Assembly (NCBI RefSeq): GCF_001522545.3
Contig: NC_031776.1
Coordinates: forward strand, 26,919,634-26,983,633
Direction: 5' to 3'
DNA length: 64,000 bases
Source: Parus major
Taxonomy: Eukaryota > Chordata > Aves > Passeriformes > Paridae
This document shows positions 37,031-48,908 of this stretch, one piece after another (the stretch's first letter is position 1; each line of letters opens with the position of its first letter). The translations under genes and the position numbers were made by a program. The notes below the pieces were generated by a model. The model had not been told where the DNA came from. It worked only from the letters and a program-made list of their open reading frames with translations, and made no database searches.

Positions 37031-37361
37031 GAAATGTGAGAGGGGAAGGTGCTACAGTTCAGACCCTGGTAATGAACAGGCTGCTGGTGTGCTGACCCCA
37101 GATTCTCACACTCCCAGGAAACAGGAATCCATCCTCTGCCTGCACCTCAGGGGACCTCAGCCAGCCTGTGCTGGGGAGAGCATCTCAGAGGCTGCCTGAT
37201 CCTTCTCAGTGGCCTGCAGGTAGGCAGCTCCCACCATTGCAATTCAAGAAAGTTGAGGAGGACAGAAGGCAAGAAGAGCCCATTTGCCCCATGCTATGAG
37301 GAAAGCTGGCCCAGTCGTCCACATACCAGCTTGAAACCTGGCAAGGTTTAATTTGGCAGGC

Positions 37362-37537
37362 CTTGCTCTGTCACAGATTTCCACGGTGACCTTGGCCAAG
37401 GTATTTCATCTCACTGTATCTCAGCTCCCCAGCTGTTAGGTGGAGATGACAGTGCTTCCATCTCTCACAGGATTGGTCTTTAAGTTTGTGAGGCATTCAA
37501 ACATCACAGCTCTGGGAGCTATAAAAACTCCTTAAGT
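37362..37537 (+). mobile_element. MIR-like relic, plus strand (good copy)
   Basis: Collinear with MIR: CTCTGTCACAGATTT (box-side), GGTGACCTTGGCCAAGGTATTTCATCTCACTGTATCTCAG (like GTGACCTTGGGCAAGTTACTTAACCTCTCTGTGCCTCAG), a GTTAGGTGGAGATGACAGTGCTTCC segment (like GTAAAATGGGGATAATAATAGTACC), ATCTCTCACAGGATTGGTCTTTAAG (like ACCTCATAGGGTTGTTGTGAGG), then CTCTGGGAGCTATAAAAACTCC at the 3' end. It is probably the best-preserved old SINE in the window. Confidence 0.7.
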
Positions 37538-37575
37538 AGGCAGATCCATCACTCTGGATGCTCCTCTCACCCTGC

Positions 37576-37645
37576 ATGGCTCCATTGACTTCAACCCATT
37601 TAACCTGTCATGGAGGATGTGAAATCAGATTCAGGCCCTTGATCT
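37576..37645 (+). repeat. fragment of an old palindromic sauropsid-type repeat
   Basis: Carries GCTCCATTGACTTCAACCC and, about 35 bases on, GAAATCAGATTCAGGCCCTTGATC. These are the two halves of the recurring 'aactccattgacttcaatgg ... gaatcaggccc' pattern. It lies just 38 bases beyond the MIR-like copy, so the two may be one composite insertion or neighbours by chance. Confidence 0.5.
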
Positions 37646-40600
37646 GGCAAAGGGATTGCCTCTTCCTCAGAGACACTTCAATGACCAGCAGAATGGGACC
37701 CAGTGGTGTCTATAGCAATGTAAGTGATCATCAGTACTAAAGGAAATAGACCCATATCTCGGCCACCAAAGTTATTCACGTCCGAGCAAAGCACATTATA
37801 CTGACAGCCCAATACTCCCTATGCAAACAGTTGGTATCAACTGACTGCCTTTTACACCAGTTTGGAAATAGAGGGAAGAAAAGACAAGAAGGGGCTTAAA
37901 TTGTAACATTCATACTGGTATAGGTCAGCAGTAAATTCATGCAGTCAGTGGAACAATATTAGTGTAAGGAAGAAAAGAGGACTCGAGGTGTTTGGGTGTC
38001 TGCCCCCAGTCTCCTATGGGGCAGGGCAGAGCATTGCTCCTGTCACAGCTGCACTTGGTATGCAGTCAGCACATCAGTAAATCATCACTCCCCACATGAA
38101 AGGGCTCATTCTGTCTGTGTGCATTTCTCTGTCTGTGTGTTCACTCTCATCAGCGCAAGGAAAGCACTTTATCCTTCATTTTTATGCTCAGCCACATGCT
38201 TCTCCAGCCTTCCTCGTTGTGTACACAAGTAAGAATGTAAAACACTTCTCTGCAAAATCCAGAGATCTCCACCTCCCAGGGAAAGGACTCCAAACTCACA
38301 CCTGTATTCAGCATGAAGTGCTGGACACTCTCTCATAAACTCAGTTCCTTCTTCATTGTTTGGTCTGAACAGAAAACAAGGGTTTCATCAAAACCAGTCA
38401 GTAAGGACCTTTCCACCAGCAGGCTTTAACTGAGGTTCTCTGTGTTCAATTATTTCAGTCTTTATCACTAAACAAGAGGCTCAAACACACCTGCAACCTT
38501 CAAAGCTGTTAATGTAGAACACAGGACATGAAAACAGACAAAGCAATTCACTTGGGAAATGCAACATGCTAATAGATGTTGCATTTCCTGCATGTTTCCA
38601 TCCTGCAATGTCAATGATTTTTTCCATGGACTTGGTTGCATGATCATCTGTTCTTGGATATAAGTTTAGCTTGCTATAAGTGAAGAAGGGGGATTATAGA
38701 TTTGCACAGCATACAGGAAATCTCTGCTCCTATGAAAATAGTTTGTACTCTTTGGATGTGGCTGCAGGATGGTGGCCAAAGGAGTATTGTGGAAACTGTA
38801 TAGTCTATCCCTATTTTTAGGGACATTTCCAAATCCACAGAAAATATGGCACCAATAAAGTCTAAATATGAAATCTGATGGGTTTTAAGAAAAGTGGGGC
38901 CTCACTTTTAAGCATTTAAGAAGCATTTACTTAAAATTCAGCATATGTTCAGGGGTCATCAATTTCAGTGGCACTTATTCATTGGTCCAAGTTCTGTCTT
39001 GATCTAGGATCTGAAAGCTTCAACATTTAGAAAGAAAATGCACAGACAACTTTTCATTTTTATGATTAAAGCCATATCACATCAATCTCATATCAACAAG
39101 GAGTCTTTATTTATAGAATATGATATTAAATCTGGATTCCTTTCAAATACTGGGAGTATTTTGTTACACTATGCATCCAGGTGCTACATGTGATTTTGAC
39201 AGACAGGCTTATCTGAGAGGTGCCAATTAACAAACACTCTCAGAAGCAGAGCGTGACAAAAGTCACAACATCATCAGAGAAGGAATGTGTTTTCTCTCAC
39301 AGGAGGAGATATCAGTGAGAAAAAAGTTCGTTCATCTCCTCCGACAATGTATGAATAGTTCCCCTCAATTACCCCATTACTCCTTTACTAACTATAAAGA
39401 GACATCATGAAGAAATGAATATATATTACATTTCTATTTTACATAATACATCTCCATCATTACTAACGAGTCAGAGAGAGAGTTAAAACTCGATGAAAAG
39501 GTTGTTGATTTTTTATCGTCATGTTTGCTTTTAAACTTGCTGGAGTGCTTAAGCAAGCCTGTGAGTTCCACATTTGTTCCTAATTTGCTCTGAAGGCAGG
39601 GGGCCAGCGGCAGGGTAAAACAGGCAGTGTCTGGCACTTCTGCTTATTTTCAGATAGAGTTTAAGGCAGGAGTCCAGACCTGGAGGGTGTTTTAAAATAC
39701 TGATCTTGAATTTCTACAGTATTTTCCTTGGGAGGATATAATGGTGTCTTATACACTATAGCCACAATTCTACACGAAATTTATTCAGGCTTCATGTATG
39801 AAAAGAGGATGAATTTGAGGAGGATTGGAGCTAGAGATCACTGTGGCCACTTAATGCGCACTTGCTGTTAAACAGTACAGAGAAGAAAACCCTACTTGAA
39901 TTCTTATTCCATTATATCTGGCAAGAAATAACCATTCAACATGGAACAAGGACCTTTTGAAAAATGCTAAGTGATAATTAATGATTTCAAATGTCAGAAA
40001 CTTTATTTAATATCTTTTCTGGGGGACTAGTAACACCATGCCTGACCAGTTCCTCAGGAACAGCTCTCTCATCTGTGTCATCCTCTGCCAACACCTTTAA
40101 AGAGTCTTTCTTTAGGACCAGACCTGTTCAAATACAATTTCCTATACAAGATCTGGCAAGGGCACCACACACCCCAGGCTGTGACTACACACTGCTGAGA
40201 GGTGGGGCTTTCTGTCCTGCTGGTAACTGAAAGTGGCCCAACTCACCCCCTCCAGTCACGCCTTTTAGACAAGACCTGTTGCTGACTCACATCCTGCCAA
40301 AGAAGTAACAATCTCACCCAAGAACCATCTCTGACCCCCAAGTTGCTTCCTACTGGGTGTGTACAAGCCAAACCTCACCTGCAGCATGAAGTAGGGAGGT
40401 GCTTGTTTATGCTACTAAACTCACTAAGCAAAGAAGCTTGGCAATGAAGGCTTGTTTTTACATATTTCATGCATTTACCTTAATGTAATGGAAAGATAAG
40501 ATATTTAGTAATAAAGCCATCAATATGTTTCCAAGTTACTTGGTGCAAGCCCCTTGATGGTTAGCTCTTCTTCCCATCTCAAATGAATTGCCTTTAAAAT

Positions 40601-42328
40601 TTTCCTATTTTTGAGAGAAAGTAAAAGATCCCATATTGCTGGGCAACAACTTTAATTCCTTGTTTTGTCAATCTCAGACAAGAGTAGCAGGTTAGTTGCT
40701 ATTTTTATTGGTATAAAGAATGCAAATTATAAGGTGTGTGAAATTCTCGTTTTAGCTATGTGAAAAAACCCAGACCACATGTACCCTCTACTTGCTGCTA
40801 TCCAAAGTAACAAGAAGTTGGAATATCCCAGGTAAACAAAAAACAAAAACAAGAAAATGGAAATCATAAAGACACCTCACTGCTGTCAATCAGCATGGAT
40901 CCTGCATGGCTAGCTCTGAGACAAAGCTGAAAAGCTCAGCCTGATCTGCACCAGCTCCCCAGATCTCATTAGGCTGAACTTACATGCTCAGTCTCCACAG
41001 AGGTCCTTTACAAGCAAATCCTACATGTAAGCAAATCCTTCTGGACCCGAGGGCCATGGGGGCTGCAGCCGCAGAGCTCTGTGAGTATTTTGCTGGTTTG
41101 GACCCAGCCCCAGCCATGTTTACTGGTTCCAGCTGTGCCAGAACCATTCCTGACCCCTGTTCAGTGTGGAGGTTACAGCACAGGTTCTCCCCTCTCCCAC
41201 GGGAAACAAAAGTGTCTTGTGGGGCCACCCTGACCACACCTGTAACATGATTATGGCCTAAAAGAGTTCACAGAGCTACATGCTAGTTTAAGAAGCTTAC
41301 TAATGGACTTGGCAGACAAGAAAAAGTGTAGGATTTAACATTTTTCTTCTTTTTTTAAATGTGGAAACACTTTACAGATACAATTAACCTTGTGTGGTCA
41401 TCTCTTTCCACTTCAGGCAGCTACATAACATTCTCATTCAAATTGCTCCTTTGGTGTAAAGTTTCTCTTCAGAGAGTTTTTTTCCAATTTTCCCTCCCTC
41501 TTCAAGTGGTCTTAAAGAAAGGACTTGGTCAGCTGGACTTCAAATGACCCTTGAATGCTGTGCTTACTTTCACAGCAGGATGCTTCAACTGCTTCATCAA
41601 ATAAGTCTCAAGCTGACAGGTTTGTTGATTGGGAAAGCAAAGTCTCAAACTGAGGGTAAAGGGTATGTCACAAATATTAGTGTATGGACAGTGAAGACCC
41701 TATATCCTTGCAGAAAACAGTGTTTGCCCTAGGCTAAAGTCTGTGCTAATATTTTGAATTTATATCACATCTTCTCAGCTGATCTTACGGGAAAAAGGCC
41801 AATTGGATTTTATAGCTCAACAGCTAATAGGATTCTACAGGATTTGATAAAGAAAGAAACTGCCGTTATAGGTTTAACTATCCTGTAACAAGGAATATAG
41901 AGCTGTGTTAAATTTCAATATTTTATAAAATATTTGCACTTAAAATAGAGCTGCAAATCCATGTTATGTGTTAATAGTTTAAAATTAAATACCTGGGTGC
42001 CTAGCTGCTGCTGAACCACATACTGAGAAAAATAAGTTATCCTATAATTTTATAGCCTGAATCTCTGACATCTGCAGTATCTTCCACTCCAGGTGTTCCC
42101 TTTGCTTTGGAAATTTGGATTCAGAGAAAGAAAATTGCAACTCTGCAAAAGCTGAATCCAGAACCAAGGTAGATCAAAATGAATTCAGTCACTGCTGCTT
42201 ACAGAAATATCCACTGTGGTGTATGGCACACTAACAGACCCTGGGCTGATGGCATAGTAATTCCTTCTCCTATGGGAGAGCAACATCTGGGCTCCCCCCA
42301 GACATGTGTGAGCCTCCTTTTTTTTCAG
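37646..42328. other. non-genic stretch
   Basis: Unique DNA containing a perfect 13-bp inverted repeat near 38.57 kb (listed separately). An 11-bp direct duplication (AAGCAAATCCT) occurs at 41012 and 41029. An A-rich snippet lies near 40.83 kb. Frames of up to about 88 codons near 40.98-41.25 kb occur on both strands and have no recognisable content. Confidence 0.7.
38555..38588. repeat. perfect 13-bp inverted repeat with 8-nt loop
   Basis: Arms GGAAATGCAACAT (38555-38567) and ATGTTGCATTTCC (38576-38588) are exact reverse complements around the loop GCTAATAG. Outside the arms, two G/T wobble pairs are possible and pairing then fails. As RNA it would form a short, stable hairpin, but it is much shorter than a usual microRNA precursor. 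As DNA it is a cruciform candidate or paired binding site. ATGCAA also resembles an octamer/POU half-site in each arm. Confidence 0.9.
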
Positions 42329-42423
42329 TACCACTGGTGTCTGCAGACAGGAATATGGCAGCTTGAACTTCTCCTCCAATACAGAGAGCTCCCAAGGGCA
42401 GTCAGCACTGCAGCTGCCCAGAG
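42329..42423 (+). other. exon-like block (95 bp) with strong splice sites
   Basis: The 3' splice consensus is strong (AGCCTCCTTTTTTTTCAG ending at 42328) and so is the 5' one (CAGAG/GTAAGTG, GT at 42424-42425). The 95-bp size is typical of vertebrate internal exons. Two of the three forward frames are open throughout: one begins YHWCLQTGIWQLELLLQ, the other TTGVCRQEYGSLNFSS. No domain or family is recognised. It may be an exon of an unannotated coding gene or lncRNA, or a pseudo-exon, which are common in vertebrate introns. Confidence 0.35.
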
Positions 42424-44250
42424 GTAAGTGCTAACACCACAGCTTGTTGTTTTGACCAGACTGGTTTTGAGGTAAGCTGAACTGAACCAGCAGAGAAGGA
42501 AAGAATCATTAAATATTTGTATGCAGACCCAAGGGTGGAATTGACTAAGAAGGAAACAAAATCTTGAAGGAAGCCTGTGAGGGACCTCAAAGTCCCAGGT
42601 GTACAAGATAGTGAAGCATGGATTGAGCCCAGCTGATATTGACAGCTCTCTACAAACATGACCCATAAGAAGGTAGGTCCCTCCTGATGAGCTGTTTGGG
42701 ACAAAAAGAGTTGCCCTGCAAACTGACCTTGCCAGAGAAGAGCCAAATAAGTATATGACAAAGACCATACCTGATCCTAGGGAGATCTCACAAATTAAGA
42801 CTCAGGAGTCAGAAGCCATTTACAGTGGCAACAAGAAAATAAACTCTCAACTATTACCTTGGAAGCAACAGGCTTGCTGAACCAAGCATCATCTCCTAGA
42901 TAACAATCTAATGAGAAATCTCTCCCCAGCTCCCTTTCTCCCTCCCTCCTCTGTGTGTACATCCCTTTGATGTACAGCTGCAAGGGCTGGCCAGGTGCAA
43001 TCTGTTTTAGTGAGTAATATGCATATAGCTTTATTTTTAAGACTCCAGGTGAACCTGGGTTCAATGTTTTATGTCTGTAAGTATCAGGTCTTGATAGGGA
43101 AGTTCAGCAGCTGCTGGCTGAGTACATCTTCTCACTTGGAAGGCACTGTACCTCCCCTCTCCAATTTGCAGACACCTGAGTGAAGAAGCTGAGGTGCAGG
43201 ACAACCCTGCATCTTCCTACAAGAAAAGGCTGAGCAGGGAGCTAGCTCTTGGGGAGGGAAAGGTAGTTGAATGTGAGTTTATAAGGGATTCAATCATTTG
43301 AAGTCTCTCTGAACCTGCAGGGTTCTGCCTTTGAACCGAGGACTGAAGAGAGGGAAGGGGCTGGGGATTTTTCATGTGTTGGCTTCTATAAACTGGGCCA
43401 CCAGGCACACATCTACTTCTCCAGTACTCGGTTTCCAAAGTGAGGCCAAGTTGTTCATCCTGGCTGTGACTCCTTTGCACAAGTCCAGCCACACACTGTG
43501 AAGCTGGTTTGGATGATTCCCTTCACTTCATCGTGCAAAGATGAGTCTGTTTAAACTTGCCTCCATCCCCAAGAGTAGGTGTCTGGAGTGCACTGCTGGG
43601 CAGACACCCAAGACAGCTCTCGACAAGTTACACTGAGCCTTGAGAGAAACAAAATCATTTTCTGTTTGGCACCTGGGAGCAATGTAACCACACTGCCAAG
43701 CTGAGGCAACCTGCTTCCAAGGAAGACTAATTAACCCAAAAAGGCATCACCCTAGTGTCATCACCTGGCTCTGGATTGCTAAACAGGCACCTTCCGGGCT
43801 CAGCTGGGCATTTCTGAGAAATGCTGCTCTGCCCAACGTGAGCCATGTTCTGTGGCAAACCATCTGCTGCTGCCCACAGCCGGAACTCCTGCCTGACTGA
43901 GAGACGTGCTCTCCACCCACCCCAAGGCACACACCCAGCCAGGAGAGAGGCTGCATCCACAGACACTGAGTGAGTGCAGCACGGACACGGCAGAAAGGTA
44001 ACAGTAAGACAGGTGTCACAGGACGTCATTTTAACACACCCAGTTGCTCAGTGCTCATGACTGTCCTGCTCATTGGAGCTATTCTCCTGAATCAACACAT
44101 GCCACTCCCTTGACCCTCAGTAAGTGCAGACAGAAATGTCTGAACCCAAAGCCGAGTGCCAGCCCCACACAGCAGGTACAAAGGTTCAAGAAACATCCAT
44201 TCCCTTCTTCCTGTACCAGAAAATCAGTGAGTGCTGGATTCCATCTACAG
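42424..44250. other. non-genic stretch
   Basis: Unique sequence. The minus strand carries frames of 119-147 codons over 42325-42768, in part opposite the exon-like block. The peptides look random in composition and show no motif. Moderately GC-rich DNA at 43.8-44.0 kb gives overlapping frames of no evident meaning. Confidence 0.65.
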
Positions 44251-44335
44251 GTTTTCGCCTCTCACCACACAGACAACGAGCAATTTCCAATATACACGCT
44301 CATTACGCTCCAGCGGAGCAGACGATAAAGGAAAG
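44251..44335 (+). other. exon-like block (85 bp) inside a CpG-retaining segment
   Basis: Bounded by a weak acceptor (TTCCATCTACAG) and a strong donor (GGAAAG/GTAAGCG, GT at 44336-44337). The block retains several CpG dinucleotides (TTTTCGCC, CAACGAGC, ACACGCTC, TTACGCTCC, AGCGGAGC, GACGATAA) where neighbours have few, and two forward frames are open. The upstream 200 bases are also open in overlapping frames. It may be a conserved exon or, as likely, part of an enhancer whose G+C is kept by selection. Confidence 0.25.
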
Positions 44336-44660
44336 GTAAGCGGCAGCCAGAGGACTGTCTGCACACAGCAGCCAATGATGGGGAAGCTGTCCTCCTCTTG
44401 CAAAATTGACTCAGACACTTCCAGAAATTCACATCAGATATCCAGCCTCTCTGAACAGATAATAAATACGTCTGACCCAATAATCCAAGTGTTATCTGTG
44501 TTTCAACTACCAAATCAAACAATACAGCTACACACCTGATGTAATTTTAATAACATAACACCACAAAGAGCAACGGAGCGCAATAGCGAAAGCAGACAAG
44601 GGAACATTGATTTTCAGATTGCATTCCACTATAAACATCAAACTGCTGGTGGTTTATTTG
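44336..44660. promoter_or_regulatory. candidate conserved non-coding element
   Basis: This continues the CpG-retaining segment with AT-rich transcription-factor-like words: AATAATCCAAG, GTAATTTTAATAACATAAC, GAACATTGATTTTCAG, and a run with AACGGAGCGCAATAGCGAAAGC. No repeat is recognised and frames are short. The texture suggests constraint, but I have no comparative data. Confidence 0.22.
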
Positions 44661-46304
44661 AAATATAAGCAGACCTAAGCAGAGCAAAAGAGGCTGAAGT
44701 TCATGCATTTAGGCTGAAGAGTGCTTAATGTGCCAACCCCAGTGGGTCCTGCAGGCAAGCTGCCTCTGCCAGCCATAAACAGGAATTCTTCATTCAGGAT
44801 CGATGCAACTTCAGCTACAGTTGTACTAATTGTAGTAGCTGGATATTGACAATGTTCGTGTACGTGTTATGCATCGCAGCTTCCTGCCTACAGGGGAAGA
44901 ATTTAAACTTCTTTGAGCACAGATGATTATACCTTAAAGCCTTGACCAAAGTCCTTATGCTCATGGTATGTAAATTTTACCACCCTGGATGCATTCAGCT
45001 CTCACTGACTGCTTGTAGTCCCAGGAAGTTATTCAAGTACAGACTCTGGGGAACTTGTCCATAGGAGAAGGAGGTTTACTGCTAGCTTTTGCTATCATTT
45101 ACTTGGTTATCAACCAAGTAGAACTTCCCCAACATCAGATGAATTATTTCTTTGTACAACCAGGAAGTAAAAAGCAAAATTTTGTACACTGTACTCTACC
45201 TTTAATTAGAGTCAGATAAAGGATCTGAGCTTCCTTTCAGAACCTACTTTCCACCTTTAAATATATATATGAGCACATATATTATGTTTCGGTGGCTAAA
45301 CCTTAATCCCTTAATCCCTCAATCCAGCTCCTCATTCAGAAGACATAAACTTCCAAACCATACACCAAATGGCACAGTTTAGACAAAAAAGACTTATGTG
45401 GATTTATCTTCCAGTGAAGATGAGCTCAAACAATACTATTTAAAAAAGGGTTAAGGTAGGAGCACTAAAGAGGACATCACCCCCAGAGGCAGGGAGAGCT
45501 TTCTAGGGATGAATCCTCTATACACTGATGCAGTGCCTTCTGCATAGATTCTGCTCTGAGCATCTGCACTGCCTGCTGTCAGAGGAAGACACCAGGAGAA
45601 ATGGGGCTTTAGAGTGCTACATCTAGTGAATGACACAGAGGAGGACTTCTAAACTCTGATGGTTTTGATGGCTGCCAGTTTTGATCCTGTGCTACTGCAA
45701 ACAAGAGGCAACCTTCCTTCTTTACTGGAACAACAAACATCAAGGGATCTCCTTCTGTGTGGGCCAGCAAAATCTGCAGCCAGATCTCAGCAAAAAGTCA
45801 ATACTTACAGCACAGTATCACTTTAATGCTTGGATTTCTCAAGAAGTGCAGCTGTCACAGAATGGAGATGGCTGTATTGAGCAGGTTCAGCCTCCAAGTA
45901 CCCAACAGTGGTTGGATACTCTCTTCCTTCCATGGGAGTCCGAGGAGGACTCCCTGCTGATTTCATCAGCAACAGGACCATCAAGACAGATGATTTGCTT
46001 ACCTAGCTGATAAAAACATCGTATTGACATTCATACCACACTGGTCCAACCATAACATTTTCTGGTTCTTTCAGAGCTTTTCAAGCACCACAGAGGCTCA
46101 GTGAACATTACTTCACCATAACAGCCTTCCTGAAACATTTACCAGTATGCAAATACTTTATACTGTGAATTTACGGAAGGGAAGATGCTTCTTGAAAACT
46201 GTCAGTTTTTCTTTGGAAGAAATACAAAGCTGGTCACATTTTCAAAGGTATTTAAAGCCTAATTTTTCAAAGAACAAGAGCGTCTACAAAATAAGTAAAG
46301 CACA
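44661..46304. other. non-genic stretch
   Basis: Unique DNA with no supportable gene. At 44815-44835, CTACAGTT and AATTGTAG flank a 5-nt loop (8-bp stem with one wobble). A three-unit TTAATCCC-like tandem occurs at 45301-45325. A plus-strand frame of about 109 codons at 45.68-46.01 kb has no recognisable motif. Confidence 0.7.
45301..45325. repeat. 8-bp tandem, about 3 copies
   Basis: TTAATCCC, TTAATCCC, TCAATCC in direct succession. It is a small local duplication. Confidence 0.85.
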
Positions 46305-46355
46305 GAGCTTGATTCTCTGCTGGACACCTCCAATTTTACACTGGTGCAATAGTAT
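46305..46355 (+). repeat. fragment of an old palindromic sauropsid-type repeat
   Basis: GAGCTTGATTCTCTGCTGGACACC followed by AATTTTACACTGGTGCAAT closely follows the recurring 'gattctctgctggc-ttacacc-agttttacactggtgtaa' pattern of this fossil family. It is a short copy with no ends visible. Confidence 0.5.
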
Positions 46356-47352
46356 CAAACAAATGGCCAAGAATGACTTATGGTCTGGAAAACACATTTT
46401 TCTGTCGGAGATTTAGAGAATTCAATCGTGTTAGCTTATCAAAGAGCAGGTTAAGAGAAGATTTGATCACAGTCTGTAAATACCTGCGCAGTATCTGGTC
46501 CTAGGCTGTTCTTTAATCTGGCACATCAAAGCACTAGAAGGTGAAATTAGACAAACAGTCTGGAAAAAACAGACATTTTACTCTTTACCTACTCCTTCAA
46601 CACAGGATGCCATAGACTGTCAATTTCTTAGATGTCTTCTCCCTAGTATAGGTGTCTTCTAACACAGTCATATTATTGGATTAAATGCCAGAATTAGCAC
46701 ATGAAATTCCATGTTCTGAAGTTTTACAGAAAATCAGGCTAGACACTCAGAGGCTATTCTGCTTAAAAAAAAAATACAAAATAGAGTTATGGAAATTATA
46801 TGAAATGAAGTTACAAAAACATGCAATGCAGTAACACCACTATCAGATTCCTTTTTGACATTTAGAATATATTTTTGCAAAAAAAAAATTTGTACTGATT
46901 ATGAAACAGCAGGTAAAACATTTTTCCAATTATTTGTAAGGAAGTTGGATCCCTTGCTTTGTACACTCATGAAATTTATTTTGAGGCAAAGTGAGGAGGT
47001 TTGGGCTTTGTTTGTTAATTTCTCCCCTATAAAATTAATATTGAGGCATCTTTACAATTCCCATGCATGACAAAAAGCACATTCATAACCATGAAGATCA
47101 TCAGTTTTCAGTCTGGAATGCAGCTGACCTTTCCTTTTTCAGCCATTGCAGTTTCTTAGCTTCCACAAATGGATATTTACTCGTTTTTTGGGTTTTTTTT
47201 TTTCCTTTTTTCTTTTTGGAAATGTTCCATTCACAGTGTGCTAGGGGATTTCACTCAAAGTAACACATGCTACACAGATTAGCAGGCTCTTAAAAATATG
47301 CTTGTCTTCTCTTTATGGGCCTGGTCTATTAAAAATAAGTTAACGGAAAGAC
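46356..47352. other. non-genic stretch
   Basis: AT-rich unique DNA with A runs (A9-A10 near 46.77 and 46.88 kb) and a T-rich tract (47183-47218). Frames are short and AT-driven. Confidence 0.7.
47183..47218. repeat. T-rich low-complexity tract
   Basis: T6, T11, T5 and T5 runs broken by G or C over about 36 bases. It could be the reverse complement of an old poly(A) tail, but no element body is recognisable on either side. Confidence 0.8.
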
Positions 47353-47390
47353 ACCCATTACTTCTGTGGGTATTGGATTGGGGCCTAAAT
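47353..47390. repeat. fragment of an old palindromic sauropsid-type repeat
   Basis: ACCCATTACTTCTGTGGG followed by TATTGGATTGGGGCCTAAAT fits the 'cccattgacttcaatgggctttggatcaggccctaa' end of the same fossil family. Confidence 0.5.
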
Positions 47391-47616
47391 TATTGCTAGT
47401 GCTGAACATGCACAGTGAGAAAGCATTTCAGAAAACATGTGCTTTTGAGTATAAAGAGGATTTCCCTGAGATCCTTTCCAAACTCCAGTGACTAGTTCTG
47501 GAGAAGACATCTGTTCTCCCACAGAGCTTCTCCCTCTAATGATGGGCAGGATCAGGCAATCCCTGAGTACTCACAGTGGGGTTTCATACCACTTATCTCA
47601 GGCCTTTTGCCCTCCT

Positions 47617-47657
47617 CACACACAAACACACACACACACACACACACAAACACACAT
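47617..47657. repeat. (CA)n microsatellite
   Basis: An interrupted CA tract of about 40 bases with two AAAC interruptions. The threonine/histidine-rich frame through it is an artefact of the repeat. Confidence 0.95.
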
Positions 47658-48811
47658 CTCTTTTATACATCAGGTTCTCCCCATCCTACCCTGGCAGCTT
47701 CTCCTCTCCAGGCCATCCATGGGAATAGTGTTGGCAGCTCACAAAACCCAGATTATTAGTGAAGCACCAATTTTGATGTGGTCACATTCTCCTGTGGCTG
47801 CATCATGCCCCATATCCACACCACGTGTATATGTGCATCAAATGCATCTTGAGAGCTGAGGAGAAATGTCTCGATGGATCCAACTATTGCATGTGATGTA
47901 CAAAGAACATTTTTCAGAGTCCTAAACATTTCCCTGGCAAGACCATCAGTGGGCTCACCAGTTCATTACAGAATGCTAATTATATCGCATCAAGTGACCT
48001 GAAACTACTCAGCACAGCACTGAGTTAAGTTTGCTTCCATAGGAAACACCAGAAAGCTAAACCCCTCCACAGTTGGCTTAGAAAAGATTAGTTTACAGAG
48101 ACGTCTGTTTCTTGTCAAAAAATGCCTTCCATTTCTTTCTTTCATGTTATACATGGACAGATCATTATTGGCTTGAAATTGCAGAATCCATTTCTTCCCC
48201 TCAAGAAAATCCACTGTAAGTCTTACTGGGTTAAACTAGTAATTTAAAAAGCTAAATGAAAACAGGCAGAAACAGGTTTCTGAAGATAAACATAGGTTTA
48301 AAAAAATAGTTTTAGTTTTAAATGGAAGCAGAAGTGTATGCATAGAGAGCTGATTTTTTTCCTAAGTGAAACCAGAATTGGAAATCCAGTTGTAAGCAAT
48401 GTGGACTGCTCAGCCACTCCCACTTTTTCCAGTTACCTCTCCATTTCCCTGCTACTGCAATGCTCACTGCCTCTTTAATTAGGCATCCATCCCACAAACT
48501 GTTTATGGCAGCAGTGTCCCATTAACTGCAACAGGGCCTGGGGTCTATCAAGCTGCACAGAGCACTTGCCTCTCTCTTCAGGGCTCGATCTGACTTACAT
48601 TGCCTGTTTGAAAAGCACCCCATATGCTGAAGACCCACTCCCAATCAAGACCCCTCAGGCAAGAAAGAACAGGAGCCTGCTTAGATATTAGTACAAAAAT
48701 TTAAAATTCCAGATTGTTTTCTAGCACTAAGCCGTTTCTTTATTATTACAGCTCTCCCATGACTTTCCTTAACTGATTTTAAAGCTCTCCAGAAGGAGAT
48801 AACTCTTTATT
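47658..48811. other. non-genic stretch
   Basis: No gene can be supported. A block at about 48.41-48.64 kb (CTTTAATTAGGCATCC, CTGTTTATGGC, CATTAACTGC words) has the balanced texture of a conserved non-coding element, but the evidence is weak. Confidence 0.65.
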
Positions 48812-48908
48812 TACTAACAGGGAAACTTCACAGGAAAAACTGAGAGCAGAGTCATAAACAGAATCTCAGCTCCCTAGTCCTAGGCCAGCACCAAGCACTA
48901 AGCTACAC
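48812..48908 (-). mobile_element. MIR-like relic, minus strand
   Basis: Plus-strand words ACTAACAGGGAAACTTCACAGGAAAAACTGAGAGC (like TTACAGATGGGGAAACTGAGGC), then CATAAACAGAATCTCAGCTCC, CTAGTCCTAGGCCAGCACC and AAGCACTAAGCTACAC (like TCCTAGTCCAGTGCTCTAACCACTAGGCCACAC) are in the order of a reversed MIR/CORE-SINE. Moderate decay. Confidence 0.5.

Noticed and set aside
42325..42768. Minus-strand frame of 147 codons with hydrophobic N-terminus
   Set aside because: A second minus-strand frame of 119 codons covers the same DNA and the hydrophobic stretch has no family resemblance. More likely chance.
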